From Chitinophagaceae bacterium (GTDB lineage: Bacteria; Bacteroidota; Bacteroidia; Chitinophagales; Chitinophagaceae), in NCBI GenBank assembly GCA_016721725.1, contig JADKHN010000006.1, positions 744,001 through 808,000 of the forward strand: DNA of 64,000 nt, given 5' to 3'. Numbering within the stretch: the stretch's first letter is position 1; every line of letters starts with the position of its first letter. Below are positions 24,690-34,000 of this stretch, piece after piece. The translations under genes were made by a program, and so were the position numbers. A model generated the notes under the pieces. It worked only from the letters and a program-made list of their open reading frames with translations. It was not told the DNA's origin and did no database searches.

Positions 24690-27167
24690 TTAATTATGAT
24701 CCACATCCGCCACGACCGTCACACTCCTGAAACGCTTGTCCTCATGCAGTAAGTTCATATGATTCCGGATCACTTTTTTATAGGTCATGCTCATGCCCGG
24801 CTCTTTGGGCAGTTTGATCAGGATCTCCATCAGGTATTGATTTCTGATCCGACCGATCACGGGCGCTGCGGGGCCAACGATGTAATCTTTCAGGTCCTGC
24901 TTCAGTGAGGCAGCCAGTTTTTCAGCAGCCGCCCCGACAGTTGCCTCAATCTTATGTTTTAAAGTTAATAAAACAATACGGCTGAAAGGCGGATAAAAAA
25001 ATTGCTGCCTGTTTTGTATCTCGGCGGTATAAAATGACCGGTAATCATGCTGTTGAACCCATTGAAGAACCGGGTGTTTCACATTGGATGCCTGGATCAC
25101 CACCCTGCCTTGTTCATTTTTCCGGCCCGCCCTTCCGCTGACCTGCTCCATCAGTTGAAAGGCCCGTTCATTGGCCCTGAAATCGGCAAAACTGAGTAAC
25201 CCGTCGGCATCCAGTACACCCACCAGGCTGACCTTGTCGAAATCCAGTCCCTTGACGACCATTTGGGTACCTACCAGGATATCCAGCCGGTGCATTTCGA
25301 ATTGCTGAATGAGATGATCATGGGCGGTCTTACCCCGGATACTATCCATATCCATCCGGGCGATCTTATGCCCCGGGAAATCGGTTTCCAGTTGCTCTTC
25401 GATCTTTTCGGTACCGAAATTCTTTTCCAGCCAGCTATTGCTGCCACAGGCCGGACAAGTGATCAGTTTGGGATAAGTGCTCCCGCAATAATGGCAATGC
25501 AGTTTGTTGCTGAATTTATGAAGGGTCAGGGAGACGTCACAATGGATGCATTGCGGGATAAATCCGCAAACACCACAGATAAGGTAGGGATGATAACCCC
25601 GGCGATTCTGGAAAAGGATCACCTGCCGGTCATGGTCCAGTGCCTTTTGGATCGCTTCCTTCAACTGCGGACTGATCATCACTTTGCCTTTTTGTGCAAC
25701 GAGTCTTGTGTCCACGATCTCGATCGATGGCAATTGAATTCCGCCGAACCGTTCATTCAGTTCTACCAGAGCATACTTGCCATGAAGGGCGTTATAATAA
25801 CTCTCCAGGGATGGGGTGGCGCTTCCCAGGAGTACTTTGGCCCCGAACAAGCCGGCATAATAAACCGCTGCGTCCCGGGCATTGTACCTCGGAGCGGGGT
25901 CCTGCTGCTTGTAGGAAGCATCGTGTTCCTCATCGACGATGATCAGTCCGAGATTGGTAAAGGGCAGGAAGAGCGCACTGCGGGCTCCCAGAACCATTTT
26001 AATTTCCCCGCTCCTCACTTTGTTCCACAATTCGATGCGTTCATTGTTATTGAAACGCGAATGATAGATGGCGATATGACCGCCGAAGTGCTTTTGAAGC
26101 CTCCGGATGATCTGCGCAGTCAGGGCGATCTCGGGTAAGAGATACAAGACCTGGCTGCCTGATGAAAAATACTTTTCGATGAGTTTTACATAGACCTGGG
26201 TCTTGCCGCTGCCGGTTACTCCCTGAAGCAGGCAAACAGACTTATCCAGGAACCGGGTTCCGATCTCATCGGAGCAGGCTTGTTGCGCATCACTGAATGT
26301 AAAATCGATATCCATATTCACGGCCATTGACTTGATCCGGTCCACCTCCCTTTTTTCGATACGCAGGATATTCTTTTCGGTCAGTCCTTTCAACTGAGCC
26401 GCGGAAGCGCCCGATTTTTTCAGCAATTCGGATTGCGTCACCTCCCCGGTCGTTCTTTGCAGGTGCAAATAAGCGAGCAGCAGTTCCATTTGTTTCGGCG
26501 CCCTTGTCCAGTTGTTCAGCAATTCGGACAAGTTATCCTCATCAGCGAATCGGGCGTCCAGGACGATATAGTTCTCTTTCTTTGGGGCATACCGTTCCTG
26601 CATCGCTTCCCATACGAAACAGATCCGCTTGTCGATGAGTTTCTTGATCAGGGGATACACATGGTTTGCATCCAGCAATTGCTGAACCTCCGAGAGCTTA
26701 AGTTCCTTTTTGATCAGCAAGGCTTCAGCTACAATGAACTCCTCATTATTCAGGTGGCTGAAATCCTCTCCGGCCTCTTCATTATAGATCAGGATGGTTT
26801 CGCTGCTCAGTTTAAAGTGGGTGGGAAGGGCCGCGGACATCACTTCGCCTTCGCTGCACATGTAATATTCACTCATCCAGTTCCAGAGTTTTAACTGCTG
26901 GGGATACAGGATCGGATCCTCGTCCAGGATATTCAGGATGGATTTGGTGGGATAGGATGGTTTGGTTTGGGTTACGCGCTTGATGATCCCGGCGTATTTC
27001 TTATGGCCGCCGAATACCACTTCGGCCCGACATCCGGGCCTGGCTTTTTCCGTCATTGAAACGGGAACCTGGTAAGTATAAGTGGTGGGTACGGCCAGGG
27101 GAAGGATGATCTCCGCCCAGGAATCTCCGGGTTCGTCGCTGAATCGTATTTCTTGTTCCGCTTTCAT
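24690..27167 (-). CDS. priA: Primosomal protein N' (PriA helicase)
   Basis: PriA restarts stalled replication forks by loading the replicative helicase. The 825-residue protein has the N-terminal DNA-binding region (VPTTYTYQVP about 27-36), a winged-helix part, and the helicase core. Walker A is GVTGSGKTQVYVKL (about 314-327), the DEAH-box is VDEEHDASYKQQ, and the zinc-binding cysteines are CGVCGFIPQCIHC and CHYCGSTYPKLITCPACGS. The GTQMVVKGLDFDKV and GRAGRKNEQGRVVIQ motifs close the core. It sits between plsC (30 bases upstream) and murB (21 bases downstream), likely one transcription unit. Confidence 0.95.
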   Translation of the reverse strand: MKAEQEIRFSDEPGDSWAEIILPLAVPTTYTYQVPVSMTEKARPGCRAEVVFGGHKKYAGIIKRVTQTKPSYPTKSILNILDEDPILYPQQLKLWNWMSEYYMCSEGEVMSAALPTHFKLSSETILIYNEEAGEDFSHLNNEEFIVAEALLIKKELKLSEVQQLLDANHVYPLIKKLIDKRICFVWEAMQERYAPKKENYIVLDARFADEDNLSELLNNWTRAPKQMELLLAYLHLQRTTGEVTQSELLKKSGASAAQLKGLTEKNILRIEKREVDRIKSMAVNMDIDFTFSDAQQACSDEIGTRFLDKSVCLLQGVTGSGKTQVYVKLIEKYFSSGSQVLYLLPEIALTAQIIRRLQKHFGGHIAIYHSRFNNNERIELWNKVRSGEIKMVLGARSALFLPFTNLGLIIVDEEHDASYKQQDPAPRYNARDAAVYYAGLFGAKVLLGSATPSLESYYNALHGKYALVELNERFGGIQLPSIEIVDTRLVAQKGKVMISPQLKEAIQKALDHDRQVILFQNRRGYHPYLICGVCGFIPQCIHCDVSLTLHKFSNKLHCHYCGSTYPKLITCPACGSNSWLEKNFGTEKIEEQLETDFPGHKIARMDMDSIRGKTAHDHLIQQFEMHRLDILVGTQMVVKGLDFDKVSLVGVLDADGLLSFADFRANERAFQLMEQVSGRAGRKNEQGRVVIQASNVKHPVLQWVQQHDYRSFYTAEIQNRQQFFYPPFSRIVLLTLKHKIEATVGAAAEKLAASLKQDLKDYIVGPAAPVIGRIRNQYLMEILIKLPKEPGMSMTYKKVIRNHMNLLHEDKRFRSVTVVADVDHN

Positions 27168-27197
27168 TAACTGCGGATAAAGTTACATCAGCCACGC

Positions 27198-27992
27198 TTA
27201 GTTTGGTGAACTAACTGATGTTTTAATCCAGCTCGCCCGGAGATCGATCAGTTTTTGTTCCATCAGTCCGAATACTTTTATTTTTAACGCCTGCACATCC
27301 GACAGGGTAAGCCCGTCAACAGGTATCTCATCCAGGCAGATCGCCCGGGAGATCCCCGGGCTCAGGGAAAATATGCTGTTATAATGCATCCGGTCGTAAG
27401 CGTCGAGGAACAGGACGGGTTTAATCGGCGTCTGTGTTTCGATCGCCACCTTAAAAGCCCCGTCATAAAATTCCTTTAAAGGTTTGCCGGTCATATTGAA
27501 TGTCCCTTCCGGACTGATGACGATCGAAATGTTCTTCTTGATGATCGATTTCAAGGTAAGCAGGCTCTTGGCCCGGTTGGCCGGGTTATCACGTTCTACC
27601 AGAACAACCGCCCGCTTATAAAGGAACCCGAAAATGGGGATCTTGGCCATTTCGGCCTTCCCCAATACCCGGATATGCTGCCTGGGGATCGAACGCATCA
27701 GCAAGGGAATGTCGAGATAGGAAATATGATTGAATATGAAAACATACTGCCGTTTAGGATCGTGGGGAGTCTCATAGGTGACCCGGTGCCGGATCCCCAG
27801 GGCAAAAAGGACGAAACCGGCCCAGATCCTGCACAGGTCATAAATGAAATTGGTACCCCTGATCTTTCCGAAAAAGGAGGCGATCACCACCAGGGGGAAG
27901 ATCAACAGGAGAAAGCCGGTGAAAACGATGAAGCCATATAAAGTGTATAAAAACCGTATGACAAATGGCATTGGACGCATATATGATTTCAC
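27198..27992 (-). CDS. 1-acyl-sn-glycerol-3-phosphate acyltransferase (PlsC family)
   Basis: 264 residues. PlsC-type enzymes transfer an acyl chain to lysophosphatidic acid at the inner membrane to make phosphatidic acid. The N-terminus has one strong membrane helix (LYTLYGFIVFTGFLLLIFPLVVI). The acyltransferase motif I HxxxxD is NHISYLDIP (about 90). Motif III is SPEGTFNMTGK (about 160). Both are intact, so it should be active. Other lipid acyltransferases share these motifs, so the exact acceptor is not certain. The start may be ATG 27992 or ATG 27980. It leads the plsC-priA-murB run. Confidence 0.85.
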   Translation of the reverse strand: MKSYMRPMPFVIRFLYTLYGFIVFTGFLLLIFPLVVIASFFGKIRGTNFIYDLCRIWAGFVLFALGIRHRVTYETPHDPKRQYVFIFNHISYLDIPLLMRSIPRQHIRVLGKAEMAKIPIFGFLYKRAVVLVERDNPANRAKSLLTLKSIIKKNISIVISPEGTFNMTGKPLKEFYDGAFKVAIETQTPIKPVLFLDAYDRMHYNSIFSLSPGISRAICLDEIPVDGLTLSDVQALKIKVFGLMEQKLIDLRASWIKTSVSSPN

Positions 27993-28110
27993 TAAGATAG
28001 ATGGTTTTTACCCTGGGCCCAACCTGAATTGCTGATTTTCAGTTGATAACGCGACTGAACGGGTGATTTGAAGGCAATTACATGGGGATATTTTTTTTCA
28101 AATTTACCGC

Positions 28111-28141
28111 TTTGATTTAAACCGAAAACCCTTACCTTTGC
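28111..28141 (+). promoter_or_regulatory. Promoter of rplU-rpmA
   Basis: -33 TTTG at 28111-28114 and -7 TACCTTTGC at 28133-28141, with 18 bases between: the best two-part match to the Bacteroidota consensus in the window. The ATG is at 28163. The -7 context is shared with the rpmB promoter. Confidence 0.8.
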
Positions 28142-28162
28142 CGTCCTAAATTTGGGATATTT

Positions 28163-28468
28163 ATGTTAGCAGTAGTTAAAATAGCGGGCCAGCAATTCAA
28201 AGTAAAAGCGGGCGATAGCCTTTATATTCCTCATATCGAGGGCAAGGCAGGTGACTCCGTAGAGTTCGCCGATGTATTGATGACCGATAATAACGGTACC
28301 GTTGCCATGGGCAAGGAAGTCAGTGCGGTGGTCAAGGCCGAGATCGTCAACGACCTGATCAAGGGCGAGAAGGTGATCGCCTTTAAGATGAAAAGAAGGA
28401 AGGGGTTCCGTAAAAAACACGGTCATCGCACCCATTATACGCAGATCAAGGTTACCGCCATCGCGTAA
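28163..28468 (+). CDS. rplU: 50S ribosomal protein L21
   Basis: 101 residues beginning MLAVVKIAGQQFKVKAGDS, the standard L21 start. The conserved C-terminus KMKRRKGFRKKHGHRTHYTQIKV, which contacts 23S rRNA, is complete. It is followed after 106 bases by rpmA, the usual rplU-rpmA pair, and driven by a well-matched promoter. Confidence 0.97.
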   Translation: MLAVVKIAGQQFKVKAGDSLYIPHIEGKAGDSVEFADVLMTDNNGTVAMGKEVSAVVKAEIVNDLIKGEKVIAFKMKRRKGFRKKHGHRTHYTQIKVTAIA

Positions 28469-28574
28469 TGATGTTAATGGACTGAAAGACGTACCGGATC
28501 ATTCATGATCTGTTCTCTATCAAACCAGTGAACAAAAAAAGAACAAACTCATTAACAGTATAAATTTTTAGACA

Positions 28575-28841
28575 ATGGCACACAAAAAAGGTGAAGGCTC
28601 CGTAAAGAATGGCCGCGACTCACAAAGCAAAAGACTGGGTGTAAAGATCTACGGTGGTCAACCCGTCATTGCAGGCAATATCATCATCCGCCAGAGAGGA
28701 ACGGTTTATCATCCCGGAAAAAATGTTGGAGTCGGAAGGGACTTCACCATCTTCGCACTGACCGATGGCCTGGTTGAATTCAGAAAAAGCAAAGGCGACA
28801 AGACCCTGGTTTCTGTCAGCCCGGTTCAGGTGACATCCTGA
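28575..28841 (+). CDS. rpmA: 50S ribosomal protein L27
   Basis: 88 residues beginning [20 protein letters not shown], the typical L27 N-terminus that reaches towards the peptidyl-transferase centre. There is no N-terminal cleavable extension as found in Firmicutes. [21 protein letters not shown] is the conserved core. Second gene of the rplU-rpmA unit. Confidence 0.97.
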   Translation: MAHKKGEGSVKNGRDSQSKRLGVKIYGGQPVIAGNIIIRQRGTVYHPGKNVGVGRDFTIFALTDGLVEFRKSKGDKTLVSVSPVQVTS

Positions 28842-28922
28842 TTTTTTTAATATTTTTTTTGGTAGTTTAAAAAATATTTTTACTTTTAAGTATTATTTAC
28901 TAACCAATTAAATTTTAAAAAA

Positions 28923-29024
28923 ATGGCAACAAAGAAAAAAGCTGCAAAGAAAGCCGCTCCTAAAAAAGCTGCAAAGAAAGCTGCTCCTAAAAAAGCTGCA
29001 AAGAAAGCCGCTAAGAAGAAGTAG
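28923..29024 (+). CDS. 33-residue Lys/Ala-rich histone H1-like peptide
   Basis: The frame from ATG 28923 to TAG 29022-29024 encodes a 33-residue peptide of almost only Lys and Ala with two Pro, built from AAKKAAPKK repeats. This is the composition of histone H1 tails and of bacterial Hc1-like proteins, which bind DNA without sequence preference. It has a clear 5' region (an A/T-rich stretch with TACTTTTA as a weak -7 box) and a strong terminator 31 bases after the stop, so it looks like a real single-gene unit. The length is shorter than the usual 50-60 residues or more. DNA binding is inference from composition. Confidence 0.7.
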   Translation: MATKKKAAKKAAPKKAAKKAAPKKAAKKAAKKK

Positions 29025-29055
29025 TCTTCGCTTTCTAAAAAAGCAAAATATGCTA

Positions 29056-29086
29056 AAAGTCCCGGTGAACACCGGGACTTTTTTAT
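29056..29086 (+). terminator. Terminator of the Lys/Ala peptide gene
   Basis: AAAGTCCCGGT, GAAC loop, ACCGGGACTTT followed by further T's. Strong rho-independent form. The following 29087-29354 shows no gene or other structure I could support beyond the -7-like box before polX. Confidence 0.92.
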
Positions 29087-29354
29087 AACCCTTACCCAGC
29101 AAGCATTACAGCCATTCCCATCCCCCAAGAATCCGGTTCATTCAGCCAGGTAAACACGCATGCTATTCCCCTAATATCCGGCACCTTATTTCACAAAAAA
29201 AAACATCCGTCTTCAGTTATAAAAAAGAAAATGATCAGCGGCTCATTGAATTTTTCCTGTGGAATCAGTATTCGTGAACAGGCTTTTTGATCAGGATCCC
29301 CCTTCTCCCGATTTTCAGAAAAAGCCGATTATTCTGCATTTATTACATTTGGGC

Positions 29355-31043
29355 ATGGATAATTACCAAATAGCCGATTTTTTTTCTTTGCTGGGAAAGC
29401 TCACAGATATCCATCGTGAAAACGCATTCAAAGCGAAAACTTATTCCATCGCCGCATTCAATATTGAAAAACTTCCCGTGCCCCTGAGTGATACGCCAAG
29501 AGAAAAGATCTTCGGCATAAAAGGGATCGGTGAATCAACGGGAAAGAAGATCATCGAGATCCTGGATACCGGAAAACTGTCGGCGCTGGATGAACTCATT
29601 GCAAGAACTCCGCCAGGTGTCATCGAGATGCTGAATATAAAAGGGATCGGGCCCAAAAAGATCTCCACCATCTGGAAAGAGATGGAGATCGAAAGCATCG
29701 GCGAACTTATATATGCCTGCCGGGAGAACCGCCTTAAATTATTTAAGGGCTTTGGCGAGAAAACCCAGCAGAACGTGATCGAAACGATCGAATTCTACCT
29801 CAACAACCAGGGCAGCCATCTTTACCCGCAGGTGGAATTGGTAGAACCCCAGATCACCGCCTACCTCAAAAAACTCTTCGGGCCCGAAAAAATAGCCTTA
29901 ACCGGCGCCTTCCTCCGGCAATCAGAGATCATTGATGAACTGGAATATATCGTAGCCGTTGAACAGGCTGAGATCAAACCCAAATTCCAGACCGCCAATC
30001 CTCCCGAACTGGTGGAAGAATCCACCGAAAGCCTGGTCTATAAATTACTGAACGGCCTGAGGATCCGGCTCTATACCGGAACGATGAATATGGGGGAAGC
30101 CCTGTTCCTCAGGTCAGGACATCCCGAATTCACCTCCGCGTTCCGGATTCAATACCCGGGAATCCGATTCAAACCGGAACTGAATGAAGACGATCCGGAG
30201 ATATTTGAACAGGCGGGGATATCATATATACCAGTATATGCCCGGGAAAATGCCGCTATCCTTGACCAGGCAAAAAAGGGTCCTTTACCGGTTCCCATCC
30301 AACCCGGAGATATCAGGGGCATCATTCACAGCCACAGCAATTGGAGTGACGGCAGCCAGAGTATCGAAGAAATGGCAAACGCTGCGATCGCCCGGGGGTT
30401 CGAGTACCTGGTGATCAGCGACCATAGCAAGAGCGCCTTTTACGCGCAGGGCCTCAGCGAAGAAAGGATCAGGGAACAGCATTACCTCATCGATGAACTG
30501 AACGCCCGGCTGAACGGATTCACCATTTTCAAAAGCATTGAAAGCGATATCCTGAACGACGGCAGTTTGGACTATAGTAATCCCATCTTGTCCACTTTCG
30601 ACCTGGTGATCGCATCGGTACACAGCAACCTGAAAATGACTGAAGAAAAAGCCATGCAAAGGTTGATCACGGCCATAGAGAATCCCTATACCACCATCCT
30701 AGGTCATATGACCGGAAGATTGTTACTCAGCCGAAAAGGTTACCCGATCGACCACCGCAAGGTCATTGATGCCTGCGCCGCCAACCAGGTGGTCATCGAG
30801 TTGAACGCCCATCCCAGCAGGCTGGATATCGACTGGCGGCATATCGGCTATGCCCTGGAAAAGAATGTGCTGATCTCCATCGACCCGGATGCCCATTTCA
30901 TCGAAGGATTTGATGATACGCGTTATGGCGTCCTGGCCGCCCAAAAAGCCCTGGTCACCAAAGAACAGAACCTCAGCAGCATGGACCGGGAATCTTTTCG
31001 GCATTATATCGAAGAAAGAAAAAGGAAGAAAGGTATTGCCTGA
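29355..31043 (+). CDS. PolX/PHP-family protein with altered polymerase site
   Basis: 562 residues from ATG 29355; this start gives MDNYQIADFFSLLGKLTDIHRENAFKAKTYS, the usual PolX beginning, whereas an upstream in-frame ATG would add 32 unlike residues. Helix-hairpin-helix motifs are GIKGIGESTGKKI and NIKGIGPKKI. The C-terminal PHP domain is complete: HSHSNWSDG, VISDHSK, SIESDI, IASVHSN, LGHMTGR and SIDPDAH hold all expected metal ligands. The nucleotidyltransferase motif is not: where PolX has GSxRRxxExxGDxD, this protein has GAFLRQSEIIDELE, losing the Ser, one Arg and both catalytic Asp. It may be a PHP exonuclease or phosphoesterase without polymerase activity. Confidence 0.8.
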   Translation: MDNYQIADFFSLLGKLTDIHRENAFKAKTYSIAAFNIEKLPVPLSDTPREKIFGIKGIGESTGKKIIEILDTGKLSALDELIARTPPGVIEMLNIKGIGPKKISTIWKEMEIESIGELIYACRENRLKLFKGFGEKTQQNVIETIEFYLNNQGSHLYPQVELVEPQITAYLKKLFGPEKIALTGAFLRQSEIIDELEYIVAVEQAEIKPKFQTANPPELVEESTESLVYKLLNGLRIRLYTGTMNMGEALFLRSGHPEFTSAFRIQYPGIRFKPELNEDDPEIFEQAGISYIPVYARENAAILDQAKKGPLPVPIQPGDIRGIIHSHSNWSDGSQSIEEMANAAIARGFEYLVISDHSKSAFYAQGLSEERIREQHYLIDELNARLNGFTIFKSIESDILNDGSLDYSNPILSTFDLVIASVHSNLKMTEEKAMQRLITAIENPYTTILGHMTGRLLLSRKGYPIDHRKVIDACAANQVVIELNAHPSRLDIDWRHIGYALEKNVLISIDPDAHFIEGFDDTRYGVLAAQKALVTKEQNLSSMDRESFRHYIEERKRKKGIA

Positions 31044-31045
31044 AA

Positions 31046-34000
31046 CTAATGCCGGTCAACTTCGGGTAAAGAAACATAAAATGCCGTTCCTTCTGCAGCG
31101 ACCGTGGCGAACCAGATCCTGCCCCTGGCCTGCTCGACGATCCCCTTGCACATAGCAAGCCCCAGGCCCGTACCGGAGGTCTTGGTGGTGAAATTCGGGG
31201 TGAATATCCTATCCTGCATTGGTTCGGGAATACCTGAGCCGTTATCTTTCACCATGATCTGGACAAACCCGTCTTCCCTGGATTCACTGACCAGCACATG
31301 CGGCGACCGGTCGGCCGGAATGGCCTGAATGGCATTCAATACCAGATTGGTGAACAGCCGGTTGATATGGGTTTTATCTGCGTGGATAAACAAAGGACCT
31401 TCAAGGCTTTGCCATTCCAGTTTAAGCCGCTGATCGGCGCCGTATAAACTGATCACCGATTGAAGGGTATCATGCAGATCAAAGGTCTCATTCCGGGGAT
31501 TCCCGATGTTCGCGAACTGGCTGAATTCACCGGCAATATGGTTGAGGTGTTCGATCTGCTCCACCAGGGTCTGGGCAACGCTTGCCGTTAATTCCCGTAC
31601 ATTGGAGCCATTGCTGTCGATCGCTTTTTGCAGGTACTGCAGGCTCAGTTTCATCGGGGTAAGCGGATTCTTGATCTCATGGGCCACCTGCCTGGCCATT
31701 TCCCTCCAGGCCCCTTCCCTTTCACTCTTGGCCAGGGCCGCAGCGCTGGCATCCAGTTTGTTCACCATCTTATTATATTCCTTGACCAGGTCACCGATCT
31801 CATCGTTACGCTTCCAGTTGATCTCTTCATTGAGCCGGCCCAGGTTGATCTCCTTCATTTTGGAACTGATGAAGGAGAATGACCGCGTGATGCGGTTGGT
31901 GATGAATAAGGAAATGATCCCTGCGATCAGGAAGATGAAGGCGTTCAGGTTGATGATGGTGACCAGAAAATTGGCGATCTCCTGTTTCAGTTTGCTTTGT
32001 GAGGTGAAATAAGGAATGTTCAGGTATACGGATTCATTGCCTTTCTCATCGAGGACCGGAATATAGCTGCTGACGAAATTCAGTTTCCCGATATTCTCCT
32101 TTTTGAAATACTGAACTTCCTTCAGCTGGCTGAGGTGATAAAAAGCTACCGGATCCATCTTGGTACTGACGATCCCCTTATTATACGGAAGCGGCAGCGA
32201 GGAGGCTTTCAGATTGCCTTCCAGGTCGTACAGGTTGATATCCGCCGCATGGATCTCCGATACCTTTGCGATGATCTGTTCCAGTTTTTCACGGTACCCG
32301 GGGTCGTATATCTTGACCACATCATCAAAGATCATCATATCGGCCAGTGAATTCCGGACCTGTCCCTCCATGACATGGATGGTACGACTCAGGCTTTCCC
32401 GGTTATTATTCTCATATCGTCCGATGAAGAACAGGATGGTGGCCACCCCGATGATGAGGAATGACAACACGCTGATCAGGATAATGGTGCCATGGATCTG
32501 CGAACGGATACTGAGTTGCCACTGCGCTTTCAGCCTGCCCCTGTTGAACCGGGCGCGGATGAGCTTATCCAGCAACCAGAATAAAGCCGTTATGACCAGG
32601 AAGGAGCAGAACAGGTAGGAGAACAGGGTAATGGACTCAATGATGAAGTTATCCTTCCTGGCGATGATCACTACTTTTTGCGGACCGGCCTTATACCAGA
32701 GTTCGATATACCCGTTCTTCTTATAATCGGAGAACTCCTCATTGGGCACCTGGCTTTGCTGGAGACGGGTGGCAAAGGCATAATCATTATGGCTGTTCAC
32801 CAGTTGCAGGTTATTATAAACGGCGAATGCATAGACCGGGGAGAATTCGATCGAATTATCGCGGCCCTTGGAGAACAGTTCCGGGATCAGCGCGTCGGAT
32901 TTGAATTTTTTCTGGCTGGCGAGTATGAATATATAGCCCAGCAGGCTGTCATCCCGGTTGGTGATGGTCTTTCTGGAGATGTACCTGAAGCGGTCAAAGG
33001 ATTCGTCGTAATAAAAAAGATCAGGGATGCCGGTTGGCCTGCCCCGGGTGTTCAGCACGGTGTTCAATTCATTGAAACTGCTGGAATCCCTGTTGAAAAG
33101 CGGTTCCTCCCTGGAATCGAAAGAAAGTACGCGGGTCTCATATTTGTTGGTATACCCGGAGAAGTTACCGTTGATCAGGCTGTCCTTGAAAGCCTGGTTG
33201 GAGGAATCGGATTTCAAACGATCAAAATTATCCCCCAGGAAATCGGGCCGGAAATCAGTGATCAGGGTATTCAGCAGGGTCTCGTTGAACGGATCGGCCT
33301 TGGTAGACAAAGATTCGGCATAATGGCGCAAACTACGGATCTCCTTTTTCTTATTCTCCATCACAATGACGCCTGTGATCGACAATGAAAAAAAGAACAA
33401 CCAGAAAATGAATTGCGACGAATTGATCCTGTTGGGCGACAAAGCGGTAAAATCACCGGATAGGAGGAGCAGGTAGATCAATAGCCAGGCGAAAACGATG
33501 AGTTCAAAACCCGCGCTGCCGCTATTGAGACGGTAGGTCAGGTAAACCAGACCGCCTATGGCAACGAACAGGTAATAGGCGGTCAGTTTTCCGTTCAACA
33601 AAGGTTTGACCAGGAAAAGAAAGAGCTGGCTGAGGTAAAAAAAACCAAGGGCCAGGCAACAAAGGACCACGAACCCGATCACACTGTACCTGTTCAGCGT
33701 GAAAAAATTGATCACGTCGAAGGATATCTGGGAATCGGCAACGAGGCTGCGGATGATGTTGCCGGCGACAAAGGTCACTGTTAACTGAAGGCCGGCAATG
33801 ACCACCGGCAATAGTGTTGAAAAGGTTTTATTTCCTATCTGCAGACTGAAGTCCTTTTCCTGGACCCGGTGACGGATGAACAGCACGATCCATACGAACA
33901 AGGTGACATTGATGAGCAGATCTCCCAAAGACCGCAGAACCATATTGGAGCCGTATACGGCCGGATCGAATAATTCAAACTGCCTGAACTGGAGCGGAAA

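Noticed and set aside
25263..26138. 291-codon plus-strand frame opposite priA
   Set aside because: PriA is certain on the minus strand, with all helicase and zinc motifs; the opposite frame has none.
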